From contig NZ_LZIR01000128.1 in assembly GCF_001667035.1 (NCBI RefSeq), forward strand, positions 1 to 45,764: 45,764 nt of DNA, given 5' to 3'. This document shows positions 1-8,515 of this stretch, in pieces; position 1 is the stretch's first letter; each line of letters opens with the position of its first letter. The position numbers and the translations under genes are program-made. Source of the stretch: Mycobacterium sp. 852002-51057_SCH5723018. Lineage in GTDB: Bacteria > Actinomycetota > Actinomycetes > Mycobacteriales > Mycobacteriaceae. Below the pieces are notes generated by a model. The model was not told the origin of the DNA. It did not search any database and saw only the letters and a program-made list of their open reading frames with translations.

Positions 1-64
1 CAACCCCCGCCCCGCCCCCCCCCCCCCCTCTCCGAAGTATCCGGTGCTCTGCTCACAGTCAAGG
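1..64. other. Intergenic stretch with a 14-base C run, downstream of iniB
   Basis: This short stretch lies just past the iniB stop codon. It holds a run of 14 C at 15-28, plus shorter C runs, and reads as poly-G on the iniB coding strand. In other mycobacteria iniA follows iniB, so this is probably the iniB-iniA spacer. The run is long enough to vary by slippage or to be a sequencing error. No gene is visible. Confidence 0.5.
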
Positions 65-1801
65 TCACACACCCAGGCCGGCCTGACCACCAACACCAGC
101 GCCCGCACCCAGGCCGGCCTGACCAGCCAGACCAACCTGACCACCCAGACCAGCGCCGCCACCTAGGCCGGCCTGGCCACCAACACCAGCGCCTGCACCC
201 AGGCCGGCCTGACCGCCAAGACCAGCGCCGCCACCCAACCCGGCCTGACCACCAACACCAGCGCTGCCGCCCAACCCGGCCTGACCAGCCAGACCAACCT
301 GACCGCCCAGTCCAGCACCACCGCCAACACCAGCGCCGACGCCCAACCCCGCCTGACCAGCCAGACCAACCTGACCACCCAGACCGGCCTCACCGCCTAA
401 GCCCGCGCCGCCACCAAAACCGGCTCCACCGGCCAGACCCGCGCGACCGCCGAGAGCAGCGCCCGCACCCAGGCCGACGCCACCGCCGAGGCCGGCTTCA
501 CCACCAACACCGGCCTCACCGGCAAGCCCGACACCGCCGCCGAAACCGGCGCGCGCACCTAGGCCGGCGCCGAAACCTGCTTCGCTTGCGAGGCCGACAC
601 CACCACCGAAACCGCCGCCTGCACCCAGACCGGCCACTCCACCGAGACCAAAACCCGTCCCAGCGCCCAAACCAGCACCGAAGCCTGCTTGACCGCCCAA
701 ACCAAAACCGGCGCCAGCGCCCAGACCCCCGCCTAGCCCAAGACCCAAGCCGGCACCGACCTGAGCACCTAGACCCGCCTGGCCACCCAAACCGAAACCG
801 GTTCCAGCGCCCAGTCCAGCCCCAAGCCCAAGGTTCAAGCCAGCATTGATCTCAGCCCCGAGACCGGCGCCGCCGCCAACACCCAAACCAAGACCCAGGC
901 CGGCGTTGATCTCAGCACCCAAACCGACGCCGCCACCAAGCAGGGGACCCGGGCCGAAGCCGCCCAAGCCCGGCCCGAACCCGGGACCGAAGCCGCCGAA
1001 ACCAGGGCCACCACCGGGACCGAATCCGCCCCAGTCTGGGCCACAACCCGGCCGGAAGTCGCCCCAACCAGGGCGCGCGTCACCCCAACCCGGGCGGAAA
1101 TCACCCCAACCAGGGCGCGCGTCACCCCAACCCGGGCGGAAATCACCCCAACCAGGGCGCGCGTCGCCCCAGCCCGGTCGGACGTCCCCCCAACCAGGGC
1201 GCGCGTCACCCCAACCCGGGCGGAAATCACCCCAACCCGGCCCGGAGTCCCAACCAGGGCCGAACCCGCCCCAACCAGATCCGAAGCCGGTGCCGAACTC
1301 CCCAGTGCCCGGCCCGAAGCCGCCCCACCCGGGCTGCCAGCCCAAACCGCCCTCCGGTCCCACGAATCCTCCGTCGGCGGCGTTCCACAGCCCCGCATCG
1401 ACGGCATTGACAAGTCCGCCGCCCAAGCCGCCCACGATGGCGCCGCCGTCGCTCAGGACGGCGTCGGTGCCGTACACGACGGGGGCAACGGCGTCGCCCA
1501 CCAACGCGGCGCCGTCGTCGGCGACCGTGGACACCAGGCTGGGCCCGTACCCGCCATAGGGCTCGTAACCCCCATACGCGGGCGCGTAGCCGTACTGGTC
1601 GGTCAGGACCTGCTGCAGGCCGCCGACCGGGTCGCCGCCCAGATCCACTCCGGGCAGCGCGTTGGCCGCCGCGAGCGCAAACTCCTGGGGGGAAGCGTTG
1701 ACCCCGGCCACACTCATCGACTGCTCGGGACCATTGAGGAACGCTTGGGCCGCTTCGGGGCTGGCAAACAGCGACAGGATGTATCGGATCAGCGCGTCCA
1801 T
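65..1801 (-). CDS. iniB: IniB-like Gly/Ala-rich cell-wall stress protein
   Basis: The 578-residue protein has two parts. The first about 55 residues form the helical IniB N-terminal domain (start MDALIRYILSLFASPEAAQ, then a VNASPQEFALAAANALPGVDL stretch shortened here to its key pattern). The rest is low-complexity Gly/Ala/Leu. Residues about 187-250 carry nine copies of a Trp-containing heptad (RPGWGDF or RPGWGDA), and the C-terminal 300 residues repeat GLGGQAGLG-like units. IniB belongs to the isoniazid- and ethambutol-induced iniBAC operon; its own biochemical role is unknown. The ATG at 1799-1801 is preceded by AAGGGAA at good spacing. M. tuberculosis IniB is about 100 residues shorter and lacks the Trp heptads as far as I recall. 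iniA would lie beyond the window edge. The identity rests on the N-terminal domain and on the neighbouring Rv0340, LuxR and etfD homologues. Confidence 0.85.
   Translation of the reverse strand: MDALIRYILSLFASPEAAQAFLNGPEQSMSVAGVNASPQEFALAAANALPGVDLGGDPVGGLQQVLTDQYGYAPAYGGYEPYGGYGPSLVSTVADDGAALVGDAVAPVVYGTDAVLSDGGAIVGGLGGGLVNAVDAGLWNAADGGFVGPEGGLGWQPGWGGFGPGTGEFGTGFGSGWGGFGPGWDSGPGWGDFRPGWGDARPGWGDVRPGWGDARPGWGDFRPGWGDARPGWGDFRPGWGDARPGWGDFRPGCGPDWGGFGPGGGPGFGGFGPGFGPGLGGFGPGPLLGGGVGLGAEINAGLGLGLGVGGGAGLGAEINAGLNLGLGAGLGAGTGFGLGGQAGLGAQVGAGLGLGLGGGLGAGAGFGLGGQAGFGAGLGAGTGFGLGGVAGLGAGGGFGGGVGLASEAGFGAGLGARAGFGGGVGLAGEAGVGGEAGLGGGVGLGAGAALGGRAGLAGGAGFGGGAGLGGEAGLGGQVGLAGQAGLGVGAGVGGGAGLGGQVGLAGQAGLGGSAGVGGQAGLGGGAGLGGQAGLGAGAGVGGQAGLGGGAGLGGQVGLAGQAGLGAGAGVGGQAGLGV
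1053..1241 (-). repeat. Nine 21-bp tandem repeats inside iniB
   Basis: Nine head-to-tail 21-bp units alternate between two versions, giving a 42-bp higher-order period. Each unit encodes one heptad RPGWGD(F/A/V). The units are nearly identical at the DNA level, which points to recent expansion by slippage or unequal crossover. Confidence 0.9.
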
Positions 1802-1944
1802 GGTCGGTTCCCTTCGAATTCTCTGAAGCCTCTCGCCGGGCGACCGGCGTTTCGATATACACGCTATGCATTTGGGGTCAGCCCGGAATCGGGGTCCGAT
1901 CCCCCAGACGCTCAGCGACCCTCCGGGGTGGACGGGGTAGTCCC

Positions 1945-1970
1945 ATTAGGGGATTAGGGGGATTTGGGGG
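1945..1970. promoter_or_regulatory. Three tandem ATTAGGGG-type repeats upstream of iniB
   Basis: ATTAGGGG (1945-1952), ATTAGGGGG (1953-1961) and ATTTGGGGG (1962-1970) lie head to tail in the 232-bp gap between the IniB-related gene and iniB, about 145 bp before the iniB start. The same word recurs upstream of iniR and etfD. The repeats are visible in the sequence. Their role as activator sites for the neighbouring LuxR protein is inference. Confidence 0.5.
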
Positions 1971-2033
1971 ACTGGCGTTTGCGCAGCTCAGAGCCATAAT
2001 TTGGGCATGCTGCGGAGCCTGGAAAGGGAGTGG

Positions 2034-2573
2034 TCAGCCGTGGATACCGAAGTCGTGGTGGTCGGGATCGACGGTGTGGGAGTGGTCGATCGGGTGCTCC
2101 CAGGCACTCAGTTCGTACCCCGGGAAGCCGCCGTGCTCGACGGTGCCGTCGGGCGTCTCCAAGCCTGTGAGCTGCACGGATGGCTCATGCGCGTCCAGTC
2201 CCAGCGGCTGCGGATGGATCTGCTCTTCGGCGACCGGCGAGCTGGACGGGTGGGTGATCACGCCGCTCGCCGGGTCATGCGGCTGCACGACCCCCGCGGG
2301 GGTGTGCGGGGTGAACGCGTCAAGCGCCGCGGCGGCCGCGCCGCTTGCCCAGACATTGCCGTGCTCGGCGGCGGGCGGTCCGAAACCGGCGCCGGGGGGG
2401 CCTGCCATCGATAGCGAGTCCGACACCATGGGAATCAGATTGTTCACGTCGGCGCTGGTCACGCCGGTTAGATGGGCGTCAGCGATCGCCTGCCCGGGGT
2501 TGGCGGCGTACCGCGCACCCACGTCGGGGTCCCGCACAACCGCGATCACGAAGTCGAGCAACGAGTTCGCCAC
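2034..2573 (-). CDS. IniB-related protein, Rv0340 family
   Basis: This 179-residue protein begins with an IniB-type N-terminal domain (MANSLLDFVIAVVRDPDVG) in roughly residues 1-55. It continues with a His/Pro/Gly-rich, acidic, probably unstructured tail ending in HTVDPDHHDFGIHG. Length and position, directly upstream of iniB on the same strand, match M. tuberculosis Rv0340. The GTG start at 2571-2573 has a strong AGGAGG eight bases upstream. No signal peptide or catalytic motif is seen, and the function is unknown. The shared N-terminus suggests that it and IniB arose by duplication or bind a common partner. It probably shares the divergent control region at 2574-2748 with iniR. Confidence 0.8.
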   Translation of the reverse strand: MANSLLDFVIAVVRDPDVGARYAANPGQAIADAHLTGVTSADVNNLIPMVSDSLSMAGPPGAGFGPPAAEHGNVWASGAAAAALDAFTPHTPAGVVQPHDPASGVITHPSSSPVAEEQIHPQPLGLDAHEPSVQLTGLETPDGTVEHGGFPGYELSAWEHPIDHSHTVDPDHHDFGIHG

Positions 2574-2669
2574 CGCTCAACCTCCTCAAAGCGCTCGGCT
2601 GGATACCAAGATGCTAATGGCCGGACCCGCCGGTGTGATCGGTGCGCAACCCACCTCTGCTACGGCAGT

Positions 2670-2692
2670 ATTAGGGGGTCCCCTATTAGGGG
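2670..2692. promoter_or_regulatory. Paired ATTAGGGG sites with inverted repeat, iniR/Rv0340 divergent promoter
   Basis: ATTAGGGGG at 2670-2678 and ATTAGGGG at 2685-2692 are spaced 15 bp start to start. Between them TAGGGG-GT-CCCCTA (2672-2685) is a perfect 6-2-6 inverted repeat. The pair lies in the 175-bp gap between the divergent IniB-related and LuxR genes. It is a plausible operator for the LuxR protein, which would then regulate itself. That role is inference. Confidence 0.5.
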
Positions 2693-2748
2693 CTTGTCAA
2701 GGTTGCGGGGACGGCTGATCCACCGAGCCGGGAAGGGGAACGCGCGAG

Positions 2749-5148
2749 ATGAGGGAGTCCCCGGCCGATGTCCCGCCGGGTGCGCGTCAGGTGATCCAGG
2801 CCCTCGCCGACGCCCCAGCAACGCCGACGAAGTTACTGATCAGCGGTGGCATCGGATCCGGCAAGAGCACCGTTGTCGCGGCGTCCCGCGAGGCGCTGAG
2901 ACGTGCCGGGCTGAAGGTGCTGGCGCGCCCTCCCCGCGCCGGCGACCCGCCCGACGCGGTGTTGGTGGTCGACGACGCCGAGGCGCTGACCGACGCCGAA
3001 CTGGTGGCCCTCGCCGACCGCGCCAGCGATCCCGGCGCGACGATCGTGGTGGCCGGGCAGCCCCAGGAGCGGCTGCGGGATCTCACTCTGGCCATCGAGC
3101 GGGACGGCCGGCGCATCCCGCTCGGTCCGTTGCCTGCCGACGAGCACCTTGCGTCGTGCACCGCCGGTCTGCCGTTCCTGGTGCACGCGGTGGCCGACGG
3201 CAGGCGGCCCCCTGCGCAGGCGGCCAGGTTCGCGCTGATCGAACGATTGCGCCGGCTCGACGAGCCCACCCTGGACACCCTCCTCGTCATGTCGCTGACC
3301 CAGGAACTGGGCGCTGCGGATGTGGCTGCGGCACTGGGACTTCCGGCAGCGGAAGCGCGCCGCCTGGTGGATCGGGCGCGCGCCAGCGGACTCGTCGAGC
3401 CGTCGCACCCCACCGAGTTCCTGCAGTCGGTGCATGGGGCGGTCACGAACGTCGTCGGCAACGCCCACCACCGCGAGGTGGAAATGGCGCTCTTGCGTGC
3501 GCAGCTCGACACGTCAACGCTCGCTGCGGATTTCGCGCTCCAACTCGCCGAACACGGTTTGAAAGACGACGGGCTGGCAGCCATCCTGGGCGAACAGGCG
3601 GCGGCGGCACGGGGTGATTCCGTGCGCGCCGCGCGCCTGTACCGGGCGGCGGTCGACGTCGGCGCCGAAGCGCTGCGATCCCGTCTCGCCGACGCGCTGG
3701 CCCTCACCGGCGACTGCGCGGCGGCGGCCGCCTTGGCCGACGGCCTGCTCGGCTCGACCGACCCCGACGAACGCGCCGCGTCGGTCCGGATCGCCGCCAG
3801 CGTTGCGGCCCAGGACGGCAACGCGAATCAGGCCGCCGCATTGTTCGGCTGGTTGGGACCCCACCCCGATACCATCGTCGGCGCGGCCGCCGCGATCGTG
3901 CACACCGCCACAGGCGACGTCGCGGCTGCGCGAGAGGCCTTGCGCCTCAAGGACACCGGCCCACCGACCATGGCTGCCCGCACCGCGCGCGGCCTCGCCG
4001 AAGGGCTGCTGCTCACCATGGATCACCCGTATCCGGCGGCGGTGGCCAAACTCGGCCAGGCTTTGGCCACCGAACAGTCGACGGGCGCAGTCCTTCCCGA
4101 CAGCCCCGCGGCGCTGGTTGCCCTGGCCGCGATCCACGGCGGTGATCCCGTCCGGGCGCGCAGCGTGATCGGCCGAGCCTTGCGCGCCGGCGGCGACCCG
4201 CTGTTCGAGCGCCGCCACACCCTGTTGTCGGGATGGATCAAGATGCAGGACGGGCAGCTGCCGGCGGCCGGCGCGGACGCCGCGGCCGTTCATTCCGCCG
4301 CCTTGCACCGCCGGGACGCCTTGTGGGCGTCGGCCTTGCAGACCGCGGTCGCCCGTCGCACCGGGGATGCGGGCGCGCTGCAAAAGCATTGGTATACGGC
4401 CATGGAAGTGCTCGCGGAGCATTCCGTCGATCTATTCGCGCTGCTCCCGTTGGGAGAACTGTGGGTGGCGGCCGCCCGGATGCGCCAGGTGGACCGGCTG
4501 CGGCACAGCCTGGACCAGGCGTTCGAGCTGCTGGAATCGCTGGGCAACCCGGCGTTGTGGTCGGTGCCGCTGCATTGGGCCGGCGTGCACGCGGGGATCC
4601 TCGCCAATTCACCGGAGGCCGTCGCACCGCACGGGCAGGCCCTCGGCGCGGCGGCGGCCGAGAGCACCCTCGCGCGGGCGCTGTCCGGGGCGGGCCGGAC
4701 GTGGCTCAGGGTGCTGGCCGATCAGGTCGACGTCGACGAGGTCACCGCTGCGGCGAGGTCTTTGTCGGACGTCGGCCTCACCTCCGACGCGACCCGGCTG
4801 GCCGGCCAGGCCGCGCTGCAGGCGCCCGACGGCCGGGTGTCGGCGGCCATGCTGCAACTCGGCCGCGACCTCAAGCTGGGTGCCGGTCCCGCCGAGGCGC
4901 CCGCCGCACCGGCGATCCCTTCCGCGGCGCCACACCAACCGCCGGCGGGGTCACCGCTGTCGGATCGGGAACGCGAAGTCGCGGAGCTGCTGCTGTTGGG
5001 CATGCCCTACCGCGACATCGGTGGCCAGCTGTTCATCTCGGCGAAGACGGTCGAGCACCACGTCGCCCGGATCCGTCGGCGGCTGGGCGCCGGCTCGCGG
5101 TCGGAGATGTTGTCCATGCTGCGCGCCATGCTGGTCCCGGAGGGCTAG
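2749..5148 (+). CDS. iniR: LAL-type LuxR transcriptional regulator, IniR homologue
   Basis: The 799-residue protein has a P-loop NTPase region near the N-terminus: Walker A GGIGSGKST around residues 33-41, and a Walker B-like LVVDDAEAL around 71-79. A long helical-repeat middle follows. A LuxR/GerE helix-turn-helix occupies the last 65 residues (SPLSDREREVAELLL, then ISAKTVEHHVARIRRRLG). This is the usual layout of large ATP-dependent LuxR regulators, which bind an inducer and activate transcription. The orthologue in M. tuberculosis is Rv0339c, named IniR in published work on iniBAC induction; that assignment is recalled, not seen. It is divergent from the IniB-related gene and followed 106 bp later by etfD. 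The ATG start is preceded by a purine-rich GGGAAGGGGAA stretch. Confidence 0.82.
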   Translation: MRESPADVPPGARQVIQALADAPATPTKLLISGGIGSGKSTVVAASREALRRAGLKVLARPPRAGDPPDAVLVVDDAEALTDAELVALADRASDPGATIVVAGQPQERLRDLTLAIERDGRRIPLGPLPADEHLASCTAGLPFLVHAVADGRRPPAQAARFALIERLRRLDEPTLDTLLVMSLTQELGAADVAAALGLPAAEARRLVDRARASGLVEPSHPTEFLQSVHGAVTNVVGNAHHREVEMALLRAQLDTSTLAADFALQLAEHGLKDDGLAAILGEQAAAARGDSVRAARLYRAAVDVGAEALRSRLADALALTGDCAAAAALADGLLGSTDPDERAASVRIAASVAAQDGNANQAAALFGWLGPHPDTIVGAAAAIVHTATGDVAAAREALRLKDTGPPTMAARTARGLAEGLLLTMDHPYPAAVAKLGQALATEQSTGAVLPDSPAALVALAAIHGGDPVRARSVIGRALRAGGDPLFERRHTLLSGWIKMQDGQLPAAGADAAAVHSAALHRRDALWASALQTAVARRTGDAGALQKHWYTAMEVLAEHSVDLFALLPLGELWVAAARMRQVDRLRHSLDQAFELLESLGNPALWSVPLHWAGVHAGILANSPEAVAPHGQALGAAAAESTLARALSGAGRTWLRVLADQVDVDEVTAAARSLSDVGLTSDATRLAGQAALQAPDGRVSAAMLQLGRDLKLGAGPAEAPAAPAIPSAAPHQPPAGSPLSDREREVAELLLLGMPYRDIGGQLFISAKTVEHHVARIRRRLGAGSRSEMLSMLRAMLVPEG

Positions 5149-5161
5149 TTAGGGGAACCTA
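5149..5161. promoter_or_regulatory. TTAGGGG-AA-CCTA element upstream of etfD
   Basis: Just after the iniR stop codon the sequence TTAGGGGAACCTA forms a short inverted repeat (TAGG-GGAA-CCTA). It resembles the TAGGGG-GT-CCCCTA element at 2672-2685. It lies about 95 bp before the etfD start. A common regulator is possible. The site is short, so confidence is modest. Confidence 0.35.
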
Positions 5162-5254
5162 TCTCGCACACAGACGCGCGAAGATGTAACTATGAGCAGG
5201 CCCTAAGCAGGCAAAAAGCATTCCGCGAGTAACTACGCATTGGGGAGATCTTCT

Positions 5255-8146
5255 GTGACCACGCAGATGCTCATCAGACTGATAGTGGGCATGGGCATGA
5301 CGCTCGTCGTGCTCGCCTTCGCCGCGCGGCGGGTCCTGTTCCTGTTCAAACTGGTCACCTCCGGAAAGCCGGCCCCCGGGCACACCGACGACGTCGGCAG
5401 GCGGGTCTGGACGGAGATCGCCGAGGTCTTCGGGCAGCGCCGGCTGCTGAAGTGGTCGATCCCCGGCCTGGCGCACTTCTTCACCATGTGGGGCTTTTTC
5501 ATCCTGCTCACGGTCTACATCGAGGCCTACGGGCTGCTCTTCCAGGACAACTTCCACATCCCGGTCATCGGCCGGTGGGAGGTGCTCGGCTTCCTGCAGG
5601 ACTTCTTCGCGACCGCCGTCTTCCTCGGGATCACCACCTTCGCGATCATCCGGCTGACGCGCAGCCCCCGCGAGATCGGCCGCTCGTCGCGGTTCTACGG
5701 CTCACACACCGGCGGCGCCTGGCTGGTGCTGTTCATGATCTTCAACGTCATCTTGACCTACGTGTTCGTCCGCGGGTCCGCGGTGAACAACGGCACGCTG
5801 CCCTACGGCAAAGGCGCGTTCCTGTCGCAGCTGTTCGGCGTCATCCTGCGCCCGCTCGGCCAGCCCGCCAACGAGATCATCGAGACGACGGCCCTGCTGC
5901 TGCACATCGCAGTCATGCTGGCGTTCCTGATCATCGTGCTGCACTCCAAGCACCTGCACATCTTCACGGCGCCGATCAACGTCATCTTCAAACGGCTGCC
6001 CGACGGGCTGGGCCCGCTGCTCCCCATTGAGGCGGACGGCAAGCCGATCGACTTCGACAACCCGCCCGACGACGCCGAATTCGGCCGCGGCAAGGTCGAG
6101 GACTTCAGCTGGAAGGCGATGCTCGACTTCGCGACCTGCACCGAGTGCGGGCGTTGCCAGTCGCAATGCCCGGCCTGGAACACCGGCAAGCCGCTGTCGC
6201 CAAAGCTCGTCATCATGGACCTGCGCGACCACTGGATGGCCAAGGCGCCCTACATCCTGGGGAGCAAGGAATCCCCCGACGAGAACACTCCCGAGGGCGG
6301 GCTCGGCGAGGAGCTGTCCGGCGAGAAGCACGCCGAGCAGCACCACGTCCCAGAGTCGGGCTTCGGCCGGGTAATGGGCTCCGGGCCCGAGCAGGCGACG
6401 CGCCCCCTGGTCGGCACCGTCGAACAGGGCGGCGTCATCGACCCCGACGTGCTGTGGTCGTGTGTGACCTGCGGGGCGTGTGTCGAGCAGTGCCCGGTGG
6501 ACATTGAACACATCGATCACATCGTGGATATGCGCCGCTACCAGGTGATGATGGAATCGGAGTTCCCCTCCGAGCTGTCGGTGCTCTTCAAAAACCTTGA
6601 AACTAAAGCCAATCCGTGGGGCCAGAACGCCTCCGACCGCACCAACTGGATTGGCGAGGTCGACTTCGACGTGCCGGTTTACGGCGAGGACGTCGACAGC
6701 TTCGACGGGTTCGAGTACCTGTTCTGGGTGGGTTGTGCGGGCGCCTACGACGACAAGGCGAAAAAGACCACCAAGGCCGTCGCCGAGCTGCTCGCCATCG
6801 CCGGCGTGAAATACCTGGTGCTGGGGACGGGCGAAACCTGCAACGGCGACTCGGCGCGCCGGTCGGGCAACGAGTTCTTGTTCCAGCAACTGGCCCAGCA
6901 GGCCGTCGAGACCCTGGACGGGGTGTTCGAGGGCGTGGAGACCGTCGACCGCAAGATCGTCGTCACCTGCCCGCACTGCTTCAACACCCTGGGTCGCGAA
7001 TACCGGCAGCTGGGCGCCAACTACACCGTGCTGCACCACACCCAGCTGCTCAACCGGCTGGTGCGCGACAAGAAGCTGGTGCCCGTCACCCCCGTTTCTC
7101 AGGACATCACCTACCACGACCCGTGCTATCTGGGCCGGCACAACAAGGTGTACGAGGCGCCGCGGGAGCTGATCGGCGCCGCCGGTGCCACCCTCACCGA
7201 GATGCCGCGGCACGCCGAGCGCAGCTTCTGCTGCGGCGCCGGCGGCGCCAGGATGTGGATGGAAGAGCACATCGGCAAGCGGATCAACCACGAGCGCGTC
7301 GACGAGGCGCTGGCCACCAACGCCGCCACGATCGCCACCGCATGCCCGTTCTGCCGCGTGATGGTCACCGACGGCGTCAACGACCGGCAGGAAGAGGCCG
7401 GCCGCAGCGGCGTCGAGGTGCTTGACGTGGCCCAGGTGTTGCTCGGCTCGATCGAGTACGACAAGGCGACGCTGCCCGAGAAGGGCACGGCCGCAAAGGA
7501 AGCCGAGCAACGCGCCGCGAAGGCGCCCAAGGCGACGGCCGCACCCGCTGAGGCTCCCGCGGCACCGGCGAAGGCCGAGCCCGCCAAGCAGGCCGAGCCG
7601 GAGAAGGCCGCCAAGGTGGCCGCGCCGCCGGCCAAGGGGCTGGGCATCGCCGGCGGGGCCAAGAGACCGGGCGCCAAGAAGGCCGCACCGGCGGCGAAGG
7701 CGACCGAGGCGCCGGCAGAGACACCGGCCGACGAGGCCAAGGCCCCCGCCACGCCCGTAAAGGGGCTGGGCATTGCCGGGGGCGCCAAGCGACCCGGCGC
7801 CAAGAAGGCGGCGCCCCCAGCGGCAGCGGAAAAAACAGCAGCTCCGGCAGCCGAGGCGCCAGCCGAACCGGCACCGGCTGCTGAAACCAGGACGGAAGCC
7901 GCGGCACCCGCTGCCCCCGTAAAGGGCCTGGGGATCGCGGCCGGCGCCAAGCGACCCGGGGCCAAAAGGACCGCACCCGCCGCCAAGGCAACCGAGGCCC
8001 CGGCCGAGCAGCCACCCGAGGCCACAGCGGAGCCCGAGCAAAAGCCGGAGCCGTCCCCGCAGCCCGACGGCGACGCGGCCCCGCCGGCGGCACCTGTTAA
8101 GGGCCTGGGCATCGCGCGGGGTGCCCGCCCGCCGGGCAAACGCTGA
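5255..8146 (+). CDS. etfD: Membrane Fe-S oxidoreductase EtfD (ETF:menaquinone electron transfer)
   Basis: This 963-residue protein matches M. tuberculosis Rv0338c. The N-terminal 240 residues hold several membrane helices of the NarI-like cytochrome b type. Two [4Fe-4S] motifs follow, CTECGRCQSQCP near residue 295 and CVTCGACVEQCP near 403. Two heterodisulfide-reductase-type CCG domains come next (CPHC region near 570, and CCGAGGARMW near 658). The family passes electrons from the electron-transfer flavoprotein to the membrane quinone pool during fatty-acid oxidation; this comes from published work on EtfD, not from the sequence. The last 200 residues are an Ala/Pro/Lys/Glu tail with four copies of KGLGIAxGAKRPGAK. 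The GTG at 5255 is chosen because GGGGAG sits seven bases upstream; a TTG 15 bases earlier would bury that site. Confidence 0.9.
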   Translation: MTTQMLIRLIVGMGMTLVVLAFAARRVLFLFKLVTSGKPAPGHTDDVGRRVWTEIAEVFGQRRLLKWSIPGLAHFFTMWGFFILLTVYIEAYGLLFQDNFHIPVIGRWEVLGFLQDFFATAVFLGITTFAIIRLTRSPREIGRSSRFYGSHTGGAWLVLFMIFNVILTYVFVRGSAVNNGTLPYGKGAFLSQLFGVILRPLGQPANEIIETTALLLHIAVMLAFLIIVLHSKHLHIFTAPINVIFKRLPDGLGPLLPIEADGKPIDFDNPPDDAEFGRGKVEDFSWKAMLDFATCTECGRCQSQCPAWNTGKPLSPKLVIMDLRDHWMAKAPYILGSKESPDENTPEGGLGEELSGEKHAEQHHVPESGFGRVMGSGPEQATRPLVGTVEQGGVIDPDVLWSCVTCGACVEQCPVDIEHIDHIVDMRRYQVMMESEFPSELSVLFKNLETKANPWGQNASDRTNWIGEVDFDVPVYGEDVDSFDGFEYLFWVGCAGAYDDKAKKTTKAVAELLAIAGVKYLVLGTGETCNGDSARRSGNEFLFQQLAQQAVETLDGVFEGVETVDRKIVVTCPHCFNTLGREYRQLGANYTVLHHTQLLNRLVRDKKLVPVTPVSQDITYHDPCYLGRHNKVYEAPRELIGAAGATLTEMPRHAERSFCCGAGGARMWMEEHIGKRINHERVDEALATNAATIATACPFCRVMVTDGVNDRQEEAGRSGVEVLDVAQVLLGSIEYDKATLPEKGTAAKEAEQRAAKAPKATAAPAEAPAAPAKAEPAKQAEPEKAAKVAAPPAKGLGIAGGAKRPGAKKAAPAAKATEAPAETPADEAKAPATPVKGLGIAGGAKRPGAKKAAPPAAAEKTAAPAAEAPAEPAPAAETRTEAAAPAAPVKGLGIAAGAKRPGAKRTAPAAKATEAPAEQPPEATAEPEQKPEPSPQPDGDAAPPAAPVKGLGIARGARPPGKR

Positions 8147-8204
8147 TCACAGTTTGAGGTCTGCCAGCAAAGTTCAATGGACAGCGATGGCGCCGTAGGT
8201 GACG
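8124..8204 (+). repeat. Direct repeat copy A: etfD 3' end plus vestigial aspC start
   Basis: These 81 bases match 10443-10523 with about nine differences, including two single-base indels. The copy covers the last codons of etfD (ARPPGKR then stop), the spacer, and an aspC-like start at 8177 that reads MDSDGAVGD before a nearby stop. In M. tuberculosis the two genes are adjacent. The repeat therefore marks both ends of an insertion into that junction. Confidence 0.8.
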
Positions 8205-8515
8205 GGAGTACCGCCATCTGATTTTTCTGGTGGGGGTTGCTGTTGTTGTGGCACAGGGTTTTCAGGGTGGTGTGCGTTGTTGAGATCCTTTGTGTTGCAA
8301 TGGATCTCGATCGATGCGATGAGCGATCTGGCAAACCTGGGGAAAGGCACTCTGCCACCACCAGCAGGGTCTCCCGGGCCACAAGACAGGCCCACGTTGG
8401 CGACGATGGCCCGGCCGGCTGGGATCAGTTGCGCTGTGAGCGGCGTTGTTAAGTGCGACACTGTGTCGGTGCCGACAACGACGTGGTCACTAGGGGGTGA
8501 CGAAAGGAAGAACTG
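8205..8515. other. Non-coding left part of the insertion between etfD and aspC
   Basis: No convincing gene is seen here. The stretch is less GC-rich than its surroundings, with GT-rich tracts around 8228-8300. It leads into the ribosome-binding site GAAAGGAAG just before the small exported gene at 8516. Confidence 0.5.

Noticed and set aside
1053..1241. 42-bp repeats as a regulatory VNTR or CRISPR-like array
   Set aside because: They are contiguous coding repeats within iniB with no spacers.
846..1559. Pro-rich open frames antisense to iniB
   Set aside because: They mirror the Gly-rich repeats of iniB. No ribosome-binding site or independent sequence signal is present.
5702..8041. A 779-codon open frame on the minus strand inside etfD
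   Set aside because: It is a shadow of the GC-rich etfD gene. The plus strand has Fe-S motifs, a ribosome-binding site and a known family, whereas the minus frame has low-complexity composition and no recognisable domain.
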